This document shows, in pieces, positions 46,452 through 56,763 of a DNA stretch of 64,000 nucleotides. Position 1 is the stretch's first letter. Each line of letters begins with the position of its first letter. The stretch is from Charina bottae (taxonomy: Eukaryota; Chordata; Lepidosauria; Squamata; Charinaidae). Position numbers and translations under genes: made by a program. The DNA lies in NCBI GenBank assembly GCA_023362775.1, contig JALMGJ010000029.1, forward strand, positions 7,793,268-7,857,267, written 5' to 3'. The notes below the pieces were generated by a model. That model did not search any database. It was given only the letters and a program-made list of their open reading frames with translations, and was not told the DNA's origin.

Positions 46452-46492
46452 TGGAAACGTTTCGCTCCTTATCCAAGGAGCTTCTTCAGTCT
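46452..46492 (-). ncRNA. hammerhead-ribozyme-like motif of the Poseidon-type element
   Basis: On minus the core CTGAAGA is followed by a 7-bp stem (GCTCCTT pairing with AAGGAGC around GGAT), then GAAAC and GTTT. CUGANGA, stem II and GAAA are the conserved hammerhead core. Flanking CTCAG and CTGAG could form stem I. Such motifs are established in Penelope-like elements. Activity is inferred. Confidence 0.65.
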
Positions 46493-46643
46493 GAGCAAAG
46501 TTGGTAAGGGAATCCTAAATATGTTTCTAGGTAGCTGTGTGACCTTACACCTGGGGCTAGGTCATGGTTATATTGAGATGTTATTTTTAAGTCCTTTTAT
46601 CATCTAAAGGAGGATCATTAAGATCACCATGCTGCTGTTGAGC

Positions 46644-47462
46644 TTATGAAATGGTCTTAATCTTTGTAGGCACAGAAGACAAAGCGGGGAGGAAGATGGG
46701 GGAGAGGTTGTGCCTGAGGCCCCCACCTCTATTCAAGGAAGGATTTTCCAAGTTGGCATAAATGGATTCCTTGACCCCTCTCTCAAACCACCTATCTTCT
46801 CTGTCTAAAATGTGAACATTAATATCCTCAGATGAGTGTCCTTTTTCCTTTAGATGAAGATAAACTGCTGACTCTGGTCCTGTAGTGTTACTTCTCCTGT
46901 GTTGGGCCATCCTCCTGTACAAAAGTTGTTTGGTTTCTCCAATGTAGAGTTCAGAGCACTCCTCACTGCACTGGATTGCATAAACTACATTGCTTTTCTT
47001 GTGTTTTGGAGTTTGATCTTTGGGGTGTACAAGCCTCTGTCTTAGTGTGTTGGTGGGTTTGAAATATACAGGTATGTGGTGTTTGCCAAATATCCGTTTT
47101 ATCTTTTCAGACACGCCAACCGTGTAGGGAATGACCAGGTTCTTTCGTTTACTCTGAGTCTCAGCCCTATCTGTCGCTGTTTTAGGTCTGGTAGATTTAG
47201 ATTTGGTGAAGGCCCAATTTGGATATCCACAGTCCTTCAGGGCTGTTCTCAGGTGCTGATTTTCATTCTTTTTGGAATCCATGGAGGTGGGGATGGTTTC
47301 TGCTCTGTGTGACAATGTCCTGATGACTCCTAGTTTGTGCTGCAGTGGATGGTGGGAGTCAAACATCAGATATTGATCTGTGTGTGTGGGTTTCCTGTAG
47401 ATCCCTATTTCTAGCTTGCCACCGGTCCCAATGAGGACTTCACAGTCTAGGAATGCAAACAA
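46644..47462 (-). pseudogene. Penelope-like RT thumb plus GIY-YIG endonuclease fragment
   Basis: The 272-codon frame begins inside the RT-thumb segment (FLDCEVLIG, then IYRKPTHTDQYLMFDSHH, a Penelope hallmark). It continues through a linker to the GIY-YIG endonuclease, NVVYAIQCSEECSELYIGET, with the downstream YRRMAQHRR and a Glu in GVKESIYANLENPSLNRGGG. The endonuclease half looks intact, but the palm with its VDD active site is missing through 5' truncation, so the fragment cannot retrotranspose by itself. The open frame indicates a fairly young insertion. Confidence 0.88.
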
Positions 47463-47469
47463 ATAGAAA

Positions 47470-49002
47470 AAGCCTGAAGTGTTAGAGACTTATTAGAGAC
47501 TTCAATTACACATGCCCCAAAACTTAGTCTGTAATACAATAAAGAGGCATCATGTAGAGATGCTTAATTTATGATATTTACTTAGCTCCGAGTAAACCTC
47601 TGCACAAGCAAGCTGAATGCTAAATGAAAATAATAAGAAGAAACACTCTGAAATCCATGTTAAAAAGAGGATTTACTACTTTGCTCCCCACTCTAAATAT
47701 TCAGCAATATGATTAGGGAATGTTTGCCCTTACTCTGAATTGACTTTGATTGTCTTCAGTGACAATGAACAGAGTCACTGCTATTATGCAGCTGATTCAG
47801 CTACATAGCATTATAATATCACATCTCCTATACAATCTCTGTTTTCTATTAGAAGGAAAAGAAGAGAAATTGAGGCAGCAATAGATAAGGGAAACAGATA
47901 AGTAAAGATACCATCCCCTCCACTCAAAAAACTGCTTATATAAAGTTCAAACTATATAAAGTTCTATATATAAACTATATAAAGTTCCTGTATAAAAAAA
48001 TTGATTCTAGGGAAAAAATCAGATTAGCATAAGAAATAACATTAAATGTTGCAATACCCAACCAAGTGGAAACAGATATAAGATACAGTTGGAAAATTAC
48101 TTAGGACTTGCATGGAAACATGTAAGTCTCCACCTCTAGAGTCAGACAGATTCTTCCTCCTTTCAAATATGAAAGTATTCAAACCTTTAATAAGATATTT
48201 GCATTTACTTATCAGGAATACAAAAGTCATTTTAAAAAAGGAATTCTTCTAAAGTTAATTTTGTACATCTTTTTTATTGTATCAGCATTAACACGCTCCT
48301 TGCACTGAATCATATGCAACCCAACAATTTGTTCGGGCGCAAGTATTGTATTATAGCCAACATGATAGAAATAAATAAGGAACTGGAGCATGGGCATTTA
48401 AAGCCTGATCTTCCCCCATCAAAAATAAACATTGAGATAAACCAAAATTTAGGCCCTTTTGCCTACAAAACAAAATGAAGTATGATTCTGGTTGGGCCCA
48501 ATCGTATCATGGGAGACACATCAATTTAAAGATTAGGATTAAGATTAGGATTAAGGATTTTCAGGAACTTTTGAAAGGACCTGTTTTCCCATTAAAATGC
48601 TAAATACAAGCATTTACAGTAGTGCATTCTTAAGTATAGGACTGCATTCAATTCTAGCTGTTCAGTGGCTATATCTAGTCACTCGATATTTGAAGACACG
48701 TTTCTTTATCACATCGATACTATCTTTCCTATCTATACACCCATATTCACATCTTCTGAGTAGGTATTGTACAGCTCCTGTTGCCCACAGTATGCATATA
48801 TGTCCTGTCACCAAAAGCCAGTTTTGCAGGTTTTCACTACGCTTTCAGCAAAACTCACAACCTGGTAATGACCAGCATTTCTCCAACTGATATGGAAATA
48901 TTTGGGTCTGCCACTAAGCACCCAGTAACATACACATGGCATTATTTTGATGAACGGCAAGCTAAAAATTGTTTAAATAAATCCAATTAGTACCTGCCAT
49001 CA
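47470..49002. other. intron sequence, nothing recognised
   Basis: Only a short TTAGGATTAAGA triplication at about 48530-48558 stands out. Confidence 0.45.
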
Positions 49003-49010
49003 GTCTACCG

Positions 49011-49699
49011 CAGGGTTTCTCAACCACAGTTCCGTGGCACCCTAGGGTTCCACGAGAGGTCGCTAGGGGTTCCCTGGGAGATCACGATTTATTTAAAAAA
49101 GTATTTCAAATTCAGGCAACTTCACGTTAAAGAGGTAAGTTTCATTCTTCATGTTTAGTTTTAGAACACTGTTAGTGCATATATACAGGCCTACACATGA
49201 AAGGAATATAATAATTTTGTAAATTCTGGCCTTGTGAGGTGTGCTCACTGTGAGTCGCCTCCGTTCTCACACATACCACACAGGACACGCGTGTCTGGTA
49301 ATCAACGGTTTATTGCGCACACAAAAGGAACACTGAGAAAGATTAGGATGGCTTGCTGACATGAGCTTGGCTATTTAACCCTTCTGACAGGGCTCCCTCC
49401 CCCTCCCCACCGTGGACTTTCCTATGATTGGCTCAGGCATGTATCCATGGGTGCTTAAGTGCCCATCGTCCTTGAGCATGATTGGTTGTCGCTTTCCCGC
49501 TCTCGCTCCGGGTCTATTGTCTCTTTCTGTCAGTTGCTTTCGTCTCTTTCAATCTTGTGCTTCTCTGCTGTATGGCAGGGCTCTGGGGTCATGCCAGAGT
49601 TCTGACAGGCCTATATTTGAGCCTGAACATGCATGGGTTCCCCGAGGCCTGAAAAATATCTCAAGGGTTCCTCCAGGGTCAAAAAGTTGAGAAAGGCTG
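49011..49699 (+). mobile_element. hAT (Charlie-like) non-autonomous element carrying a solo LTR
   Basis: Termini CAGGGTTTCTCAACC and GTTGAGAAAGGCTG bound the element. Flanks GTCTACCG (49003-49010) and GCCTACCA (49700-49707) agree at six of eight positions. The LTR at 49233-49607 interrupts it. Without the LTR the element would be about 310 bp. Confidence 0.82.
49233..49607 (-). mobile_element. solo LTR, 375 bp
   Basis: On minus it begins TGTCAGAACTCTGG and ends GCACACCTCACA. A TATA-like TTAAATAG lies near 49370-49379 and AATAAA at 49309-49314, in the right order for a promoter and polyadenylation signal. The 5-bp duplication GGCCT at 49228-49232 and 49608-49612 fixes the boundaries. No internal retroviral sequence remains. 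Confidence 0.92.
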
Positions 49700-50299
49700 G
49701 CCTACCATTTTGCAAGAGACACAACACCACTGACACCAATTGCCTGACACTGCCCCAAAAATCTTATTTTGTACTCTCTTTTACGACCATATCCAGATAA
49801 ATGCATTTGTGTGCAACATTCCTCTGCTACTCCTGTTTAAAAAGAGATCCTTTGACTAGTTTCCCAAACCAAAATTAAATGGGTGAATAAAAATCTCAAA
49901 ACATGTCCAAGGACACTATTATACAATCAGAACTCCTCCATGTTGTAAAATTAACTTGCTGAAGTTTTAAACAAACATAAAAAGGAACAAAAAAGTTTTA
50001 AATCTGACTCTTGCTACAATCTCTCTCTCTCACACACACACACACATACACACACACACAATCATGGCACACAGCATCTATCATCACATCTATCATCTTA
50101 TAATCTGCCACCTATACTGTAGTCCATATCTGACCTTTCACTTATGGGTTAATTTGTCTGAAAATGTCAACTTTGCTGAAGAGACTGGAGCCCTATTGTC
50201 AAATCAGTTGTGTACCTCTGTACTATCAAAATTCTTGCTTGCTCAGAAACCAGTATTCACATAGTCATACACACCAAGATTTTTCTCTTGCAGACATTT

Positions 50300-50465
50300 T
50301 CTCTTGCAGAGGTAGGGTGTTCTCCATCCCTTGAAGTTTTAATAAAGAGGCTAGATAGCCACCTGCCCAAGAAGGTTTAAATGGTTTTCCTGCACATTGT
50401 AGAAGGTTGGACGAGAGGACCTTTGTGATATCTTCCAACTGTACAATTCTATTTTGTGATTAATC
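50300..50465 (+). mobile_element. CR1 LINE 3' end
   Basis: GGTTGGACGAGAGGACC, CTTCCAACTGTACAATTC and the terminal TCTATTTTGTGATT match the CR1 3' terminus. Confidence 0.78.
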
Positions 50466-50469
50466 CTAC

Positions 50470-50855
50470 CAGATTCAGCAGAGAGGGTATGTTAAGGGTT
50501 CAGTTACCTAGGGAGCTACATTTGGCAGGCCCTAGGCAGCGGGCCTTTTCTGCTGTGGCCCCACACCGTGGAATCTTCTCCCCCCTGAGGTGAGGTGGGC
50601 CTCGTCACTGTTGAGCTTCCGGAGGTCCCTCAAGACCTGATTAAGCCAGCAGACCCCAGGGGACGGGTGAACTAATGAGGTGGCTCCCTTATTTCTAACA
50701 TCCCCTCATCTTTTATTCTTTGTTTTAGTTGTTTTTTTATATCTTTTAATGTATTTATTCATTGTTTTTAGATCTTTGCACACTGCCCAGAGTCTCTTGT
50801 TTATGAGATGGATGGCTATATAAATTTGAAGAATAAATAAATAAATAAATTCTAA
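50470..50855 (+). mobile_element. L2 LINE 3' end, older copy
   Basis: GCCTTTTCTGCTGTGGCCCC corresponds to the ORF2 C-terminal region. The end reads ACTGCCCAGAGTCTC, then an AAATAAAT tail. Confidence 0.82.
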
Positions 50856-50947
50856 GATCACCCAATACAGATCTTCACAATCCCCTTATTGATTTGTTTT
50901 TGGCACCAAATTTAGGGAACTGTGTTTTATTAATAACATTACAGAAT

Positions 50948-50988
50948 ATTATATATATATATATATATATAGTGTGTGTGTGTGTGTG

Positions 50989-51047
<59 letters not shown>
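50948..51047. repeat. (TA)n (TG)n (TATGTA)n microsatellite
   Basis: Successive tracts ending in nine or so TATGTA hexamers. A related TATGTA tract lies at 51305-51364. Confidence 0.96.
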
Positions 51048-51048
<1 letters not shown>

Positions 51049-51304
51049 AACTAACTTTCAAAACTAGGTTGTTTTTTTTCATGAGATGAAAAATGAGGGC
51101 ATGAGATGAAATGAACATTGTTCTTTTGTAGTGATTAAAGGGTTTGCCCAAAGGGCAAATAAACTGGGTACATGAATTATCAGATGTTTGTGTTGTTTAT
51201 TATCAGCAACACAACAATAAATGTGTCTGTGTATCTCTGCTTGCTCTATCTTATAAATTTGAGTTTTCTTAATTTAATCAAATTAATGCTTCCAATCAAC
51301 ACAT

Positions 51305-51333
51305 CCCATGTATATGTATATGTATACGTATAC

Positions 51334-51364
<31 letters not shown>
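51305..51364. repeat. (TATGTA)n microsatellite
   Basis: About ten hexamers with two TATACG variants. Confidence 0.95.
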
Positions 51365-51394
51365 ACATAACAATTTGACCATACTTGCTGGGAG

Positions 51395-51699
51395 TAAAAA
51401 AAAGGTAAAGGTTCATCTCAAGCTCATCTCCGTTTCTTAGCCAAAGAGCCAGTGTTGTCCGAAGACACTTCCACGGTCATGTGGCTGGCATGACACACGC
51501 GGAACGCTGTTACCTACCCACCGAAGTGGTACCTATTCATCCACTTGCATTTGCACGCTTTCGAATTGCTAGGTTGGCAAGAGCTGGGACGAGTGCAGGA
51601 GCTCACTCCGTCACGCAGGGCTGGGGATTCGAACCTCTGAACTTGCGATCTTCCGATCGACAAGCCTAGCATCTTACCCGCTGAGCCACCACGCCCCTT
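51395..51699 (-). mobile_element. Sauria-type SINE with a deletion near its 3' end
   Basis: A perfect 12-bp duplication, ACTTGCTGGGAG, flanks it at 51383-51394 and 51700-51711. Head and B box (GGATTCGAACC on plus) are intact. About 30 bp that include the BovB-like tail motif are missing near 51417. Confidence 0.94.
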
Positions 51700-51711
51700 A
51701 CTTGCTGGGAG

Positions 51712-52449
51712 ACAAGGAACTAAATCTAAGCCAACCGTTCCTGAAAACAGACGAAGATTAGCGGAGAACAATGTAACATCCAACTTCAGCCCTGGACAGA
51801 TTTACTAAGAAGTCCATTCTGCCGCTTACAAGGCTTAGCTAAACCTAGAAAATGTATTTAAAGCTGCAGCTGAGACCCAGAGGCGAAATGCTCTGCTCAT
51901 TTATGCCTTGTTTATAGATTTGCAAGCTCTCAGCTTTGTTTAAGCAACAATTAACTTTTGGCAGCTTATAATAAACAGAATGAACACATCCTCTGCTTCG
52001 AAGTTGCTCACAGAACAAGGGTAGCCAGCTCTCAAAATCTGACCAAAGCTTTCAGGATCTTAGCTTCGCAGTCTCTAAGAGGATGGATTAAAATTTCAGG
52101 GTGAAGATACAGAAACAAGCTGTGTTGCTTGTTGAACCTTGATTAGTCATTCATACTCCCCAGAGGTATTGGCAATGTGGCAGATTTATTCAAAGGATTA
52201 TATACATCACTGTGAATGTGCTCTTCATGCGGGCCTGCAGCAGAGTTCTTGCTATGAAAGAAAGAATTCCATGGGCTCTGAATAATCCAAATTTCAACTT
52301 TTATTTATGGTCATAGACCAAAGGTCTGTACAAAAACTCAGACAATAAACATCACAGAACAGGGTCCTGTCTCCTGATTGTGCTAACAACCATCAATAGT
52401 GACTTCTTCCTTGGCTGCTGTGTATTTCAATTGTTGTATTTATGGTGAA
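51712..52449. other. intron sequence, nothing recognised
   Basis: No supported feature. Confidence 0.5.
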
Positions 52450-52560
52450 AATTTGTCTTTAGTTTATTTTAAGACTGGTCCCTGCCCAGCGTCACTTGCC
52501 GAGATGGGCAGCCATACAAATTGAATCAATCAATCCATTGAATCAAAAAGGGCAAATTGT
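52450..52560 (+). mobile_element. L2 LINE 3' terminus, degenerate
   Basis: CCCTGCCCAGCGTCACTTGC, then GAGATGGGCAGCCATAC and AAATTGAATCAATC, in L2 order. Confidence 0.55.
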
Positions 52561-53244
52561 GTAACATGGAAACTGTCTACCAAATCTTAATTATACCCAA
52601 AGTTTCCTCCAGCAATCATGACTGTACAATATTTTAATACTTTTTTTTTTTTGGGGGGGGGGTTCTAAGGATTTATTGGCTTAAATGAGAATTACTGTAT
52701 ATTCTCTTCCATAGAACAGCTGGAGCGATTTACATGGAAGGGTGATACTAATTCAGAGCCATGAATGGTACAATGGACAGCTCAGCTGAACATTTGATAT
52801 TGATACAATAACAGCCTCCATGCAGGATACAGATTTGACCTTAGAAGTGAAGGTTTAAATAAATATATCCATTCCAGGACTTTTGATGGTAAAGCATTAA
52901 GTCTGGCAACAATAACTGCTCTTGGCCTTTTGGCTACAGTCAAGTGTATACATCTTTTAAATAAACAGAAATAAATAAAAGTGGAACACCCATGCAATCT
53001 ACTGTACCTGAATATAACATACAAGGGGGACACATTATTTTCTAACTTGTAAGCTTTTTCCCTAATTCTATTTATGATCATCAAAGCTCAGGCTGAGAGA
53101 CAAGGCAAAATCAAATGCCAACCAGGCTGCTCCCTTGCATTTTTTTTACACACAGCTTCAGAGTTTCAAGAGTCCCTAAGCAGGACTAAATTCCATGGCA
53201 ACAATTAAGGATCTTTTCAAGACCTAATATTAATCTTGAAAGCC
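52561..53244. other. intron sequence, nothing recognised
   Basis: Only a T-run followed by a G-run at 52642-52662 stands out. Confidence 0.5.
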
Positions 53245-53390
53245 AATTTGGTGTGGTGGTTAAAGACACCAGGCTAAAAACCAGAAGATTGTGAGTTCTA
53301 GTCTTGCCTTAGGGCATGAAACTAGCTGGGTAACTTTGGGCCAGTCCCTCTCATTCTGCCCTAGGAAGAAGGCAAGGGCAAACCACTCTA
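53245..53390 (+). mobile_element. MIR-like SINE, tRNA-derived head and core
   Basis: GGTGTGGTGGTTAAAGACAC (A box region), GTGAGTTCTAGTCTTGCC (B box region) and GGGTAACTTTGGGCCAGTCC (core). It runs directly into the microsatellite at 53388. Confidence 0.8.
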
Positions 53391-53394
53391 TCTA

Positions 53395-53453
<59 letters not shown>

Positions 53454-53520
53454 CTGTCTGTCTGTCTGCCTGCCTGCCTGTCTGTCTGTCTGTCTGTCCA
53501 TCTATCCATCTATCTATCTC
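53388..53520. repeat. (CTAT)/(CTGT)/(CTGC) tetranucleotide array
   Basis: About 130 bp of related tetranucleotides between the SINE and the next L2. Confidence 0.96.
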
Positions 53521-53579
53521 TTACTCTCTTCACAAAAAATAAGGTCGAAAAAATAACAGAATCTTGTACAACCTTAAAG

Positions 53580-53741
53580 ATACATTCATTCATTCATTCA
53601 TTCATTCATTCATTCATTCATTCATTCATTCATTCGATTTATCACCGCCCAACTCCCTCAAAGGGACTCTGGGCGGTTTACAATCTGACATAAACTCTAA
53701 TACCATATAAATAGAGTCTAATAAACGTTAAAATAAGCAAT
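53580..53741 (-). mobile_element. L2 LINE 3' end with (ATTC)n tail, left part
   Basis: (ATTC)n at 53583-53636, the complement of the classic L2 (TGAA)n tail, is followed by ATCACCGCCCAACTCCC and ACTCTGGGCGGTTTACAA. The element continues at 55768 beyond the inserted Penelope. Confidence 0.9.
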
Positions 53742-53773
53742 GTATTGTCGAAGGCTTTCACGGCCGGAGTTCA

Positions 53774-55606
53774 ATGGCTGTTGTGGGTCTTCCGGGCTGT
53801 GTGGCCGTGTTCTGGAAGTTGTGGTTCCTAACGTTTCGCCAGCATCTGTGGCCAGCATCTTCAGAGGACCCAGACATCATCATCCTTCCAGCGGACAAAG
53901 GCAATGCCACGGTAATTATGACCATGGATGAATACAAAGACAAAATCAGAGAATTACTAGACCCCACCACATACAGAACAATAAGACGGGATCCGACCAG
54001 CAAAATCATGAAGCAAACCAACACACTGATAAAGAGCTCCTCCCTGCATCCCAACGTACTACAACGTATTTGCAAGACAGAAGCTCTCTCACCTAGACTA
54101 TACGGACTCCCCAAAATCCACAAAGACTCGATCCCACTCAGACCCATTGTAAGTGCCATTGGCTCCCCGACATATGAATTATCCAAACATTTGGCAACCC
54201 TTTTACAGACCCACATCGGACAGACTCCATCCCACATCAAAGACTCAGGACACTTCATCAACAAAATCAGCACCCTAAAACTCAACCACACGGACAAACT
54301 GGTCAGCTTTGACGTGGTCTCCCTGTTTACCAAGGTGCCAGTAAGGGACACCCTGGCACTCATCAAGCAAATCTTCCCAGAAGACATTACAGCTTTATTT
54401 CAACACTGCCTAACAACTAGTTACTTTCAATGGGAGAATGAGTTCTACGAACAGATGGATGGCGTTGCCATGGGAAGCCCCCTGAGCCCAGTCATAGCAA
54501 ACTTTTACATGGAACACTTTGAAAAACAGGCTTTGGAATCTGCACCCATTACACCAACAGTCTGGTTCCGGTTCGTGGATGACACCTTCGCAATTTGGAG
54601 TCATACTGAAGAAGAACTGGAGAAATTTCTGGACCACCTAAACGGCATCCACCCCAATATACAATTCACTATGGAAAAAGAAACTGATGGCAAACTTCCA
54701 TTTTTAGATACGCTGGTCATACGCAATCCGGACCTCAAACTAGGACACAAAGTATACAGAAAACCCACCCATACAGACCGGTATCTACACAAAAATTCCA
54801 ATCACCACCCACGACAAAAGAGAGGCATGATCAAAACCTTGGTGGATCGTGCTAATCGAAACTGTGAAACCCAATTTCTCAACAATGAACTTAACCATCT
54901 GAATTGGGTCCTACAGGCAAATGGCTATTCCAAGAATGAAATAAAAAGAGCCATCAAACCAAGAAAACGACATCCAACTGAAGAAAAACAGCCCCCCACA
55001 AACAAAGTATTCCTGCCCTACATCAAAGGAGTCACTGACCGCATGGGAAAACTGATGGAAAAACACAACTTTCAAACAGTCTTCAGACCCACCAGAAAAA
55101 TACAACAAATGCTAAAATCAGCAAAAGACAAAAGGGACCCCCGCACCGCTGCAGGAGTATACCGCATACCATGCAGCTGTGGACAAGTATACATTGGAAC
55201 CACAAAACGAAGCATTCACACCAGGATAAAAGAACACGAAAGACACTGCAGACTACAGCAACCGGAAAAATCTTCAGTAGCTGAACATGCTCTCAAGCAA
55301 ACGGGACACAAAATCCTATTTGAAAACACAGAAATACTGGACAACACCAAAAGCCACTACACCAGATTATACAGAGAAGCCATTGAAATTCACAAACACC
55401 AGCACAGTTACAATAAAAAAGAAGAAAGTTTAAAAATTAGCAAAACCTGGCTACCAGTCCTGAAAAACACAGCCTGCAAAAGGTCAACGAACTCAGTCCA
55501 ACCACCAGGACATGGGAATACTTCTCACAATGAACATGATAATCACGCTCATCAGCCACTCGTTAACATTTCAACACAACAAAAAACCCCACCTAATCTC
55601 CTATAA
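53774..55606 (+). CDS. Penelope reverse transcriptase / GIY-YIG endonuclease, open frame
   Basis: The frame has 610 codons and no stop. Codons 1-31 are read out of the inverted repeat; the Penelope protein proper begins at about residue 33 (DIIILPADKGNATVIM). RT motifs follow: KIHKDSIPLRPIVSAIGSP near 114, motif A SFDVVSLFTKVP with Asp180, motif B GVAMGSPLSPVIANFYM near 230 and motif C FRFVDDTFAIW with Asp269 and Asp270. The thumb has KVYRKPTHTDRYLH near 326. The GIY-YIG domain starts at GVYRIPCSCGQVYIG (461-475), with RIKEH at 484-488 and a Glu at 504. The N-terminal domain usual before the PADKG motif is absent, so the copy is probably 5'-truncated. Open frame and exact flanks indicate youth. 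It is a retroelement, not a host gene. Confidence 0.93.
   Translation: MAVVGLPGCVAVFWKLWFLTFRQHLWPASSEDPDIIILPADKGNATVIMTMDEYKDKIRELLDPTTYRTIRRDPTSKIMKQTNTLIKSSSLHPNVLQRICKTEALSPRLYGLPKIHKDSIPLRPIVSAIGSPTYELSKHLATLLQTHIGQTPSHIKDSGHFINKISTLKLNHTDKLVSFDVVSLFTKVPVRDTLALIKQIFPEDITALFQHCLTTSYFQWENEFYEQMDGVAMGSPLSPVIANFYMEHFEKQALESAPITPTVWFRFVDDTFAIWSHTEEELEKFLDHLNGIHPNIQFTMEKETDGKLPFLDTLVIRNPDLKLGHKVYRKPTHTDRYLHKNSNHHPRQKRGMIKTLVDRANRNCETQFLNNELNHLNWVLQANGYSKNEIKRAIKPRKRHPTEEKQPPTNKVFLPYIKGVTDRMGKLMEKHNFQTVFRPTRKIQQMLKSAKDKRDPRTAAGVYRIPCSCGQVYIGTTKRSIHTRIKEHERHCRLQQPEKSSVAEHALKQTGHKILFENTEILDNTKSHYTRLYREAIEIHKHQHSYNKKEESLKISKTWLPVLKNTACKRSTNSVQPPGHGNTSHNEHDNHAHQPLVNISTQQKTPPNLL
53827..53867 (-). 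ncRNA. hammerhead-like motif, inverted left copy
   Basis: It is the reverse complement of the motif at 55678-55717, as part of the terminal inverted repeat. On minus, CTGAAGA, a wobble-containing 6-bp stem and GAAAC are in order. Confidence 0.5.
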
Positions 55607-55677
55607 TTTAGCTCTATAAATAGAACATTGCCACTCTACCTGGGCACAGAGATTTTGCTTCTATCTGTGCTCCTGCC

Positions 55678-55717
55678 CTCTGAAGATGCTGGCCACAGAT
55701 GCTGGCGAAACGTTAGG
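55678..55717 (+). ncRNA. hammerhead-ribozyme-like motif of the Penelope element
   Basis: CTGAAGA at 55680-55686 is followed by GCTGGC, a 7-base loop, GCTGGC and GAAAC at 55707-55711. The two GCTGGC strings pair with each other through four Watson-Crick and two G-U pairs, forming stem II. CCT before the core and AGG after GTT could start stem I. Stem III would be extremely short, as described for Penelope hammerheads. Function is inferred. Confidence 0.55.
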
Positions 55718-55767
55718 AACCACAACTTCCAGAACACGGCCACACAGCCCGGAAGACCCACAACAGC

Positions 55768-56355
55768 CGTTAAAATAAGCAATTTAAAAATACAAGAAAT
55801 ATAATAAAATCAAGATGGTAGTATCTTTTTTTAAAACATTGGAAAGGGTAATTCAAGGGCCAACCTAATGTATTAGCCATCCCCAAGAGTGTATACTCTT
55901 CTTCCCGCCCCAGGCCTGCTGGCAGAGTCAAGTCTTGAGTTTTTTCCGGAAGTCCAGGAGCGAGGGGGACTGTCTTAACTCTGGGGGGAGAATATTCCAC
56001 AGGGCAGGCGCTACTGCAGAGAAGGCACGCTTCCGTGACCCCGTTAGATAGAATTCTTTAGCCGATGGGGTCCGTAGCATGCCTTCCCTGCATGACCGGA
56101 TGGGACGGGACGATGTAATGGGGATAAGACGGTCCCTTGGGTAACCTGGTCCCATGCCATGAATTAAACGTCATAACCAACACCTTGAATTGCACCCGGA
56201 AGCAAACTGGAACCCAGTGCAGCTCGCATAACAAAGGTGTTACATGTGTCCAATAAGGGACTTCCAAGATCGTCCGTGCGGCCGCATTCTGGATCAGCTG
56301 AAGCTTCCGGATACTCTTCAAGGGTAGCCCCATGTAGAGCGCATTACAGTAGTCT
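55768..56355 (-). mobile_element. L2 LINE, right part (ORF2 C-terminus)
   Basis: On minus it encodes MGLPLKSIRKLQLIQNAAAR, then in another frame AVAPALWNILPPELRQSP, showing a frameshift. It is the continuation of 53580-53741 and joins it exactly at the Penelope target site. Confidence 0.9.
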
Positions 56356-56760
56356 ATATTTATTATGTGTCTTTAACCTCTGGTGAGCTGTAGTCTATTT
56401 CATCAAATTAATGAAGCATTCTGAATTACACAAAACTGTCAATAGCTAAATTAAACAGTTCCTTCTGATCTCACTGTATGCAATCTTTCTCCCCACCAGC
56501 AGGTGTGTACTGTATGTCTGTGTATATACACACACACAGACTATAAATCTGATAAAATGAGCTACAGACCAAAACAATTTAGGCCCTAATAAACTTGTGC
56601 TGTATAGAAAACAATCTGTATACTAACCGCTCCGTGAAAAAAGAAAAATACAAAAAAGGACAGAAAAGACATTGCTTCTCAACTCATATTTTGGTTCAGA
56701 CATCCCCAACAAAAACTGCATGTTTCATCATGAAAGCTTTAAGGGAAGGATAAAGGAGCA
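56356..56760. other. intron sequence, nothing recognised
   Basis: Short CA run at 56527-56539; otherwise no feature. Confidence 0.5.
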
Positions 56761-56763
56761 GGG

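Larger units (their letters stand above)
46374..47465 (-). mobile_element. Penelope-like element, Poseidon-type, 5'-truncated
   Basis: The element holds the C-terminal part of the Penelope protein followed by a 3' region with a hammerhead-like motif at 46452-46492. The 3' end near 46374 (CTATGAAGGTTCTCAGTC on plus) is typical of this lineage. The 5' end is cut at about 47465, inside the reverse transcriptase. Confidence 0.85.
53742..55767 (+). mobile_element. Penelope-like element flanked by inverted repeats
   Basis: An exact 16-bp duplication, CGTTAAAATAAGCAAT, at 53726-53741 and 55768-55783 marks the insertion into an L2. The ends carry a 92-bp inverted repeat (53776-53867 and 55676-55767), identical by eye, preceded on the left by GTCGAAGGCTTTCACGGCC, the typical terminus of this lineage. 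The inverted arrangement of terminal copies is known for Penelope elements. The inside holds one long open frame. Confidence 0.95.

Noticed and set aside
48530..48558. Telomere-like TTAGGATT repeats
   Set aside because: Only about three imperfect units with an extra AAGA, too few and irregular for an interstitial telomere.
53758..54387. 209-codon minus-strand frame opposite the Penelope gene
   Set aside because: It is the shadow of the Penelope coding strand; it has no domain, and the plus frame carries RT and GIY-YIG motifs.
53774..55606. Penelope frame as a domesticated host gene (a telomerase-like RT)
   Set aside because: Fresh target duplication, inverted repeats and nesting in an L2 show an ordinary retroelement insertion.
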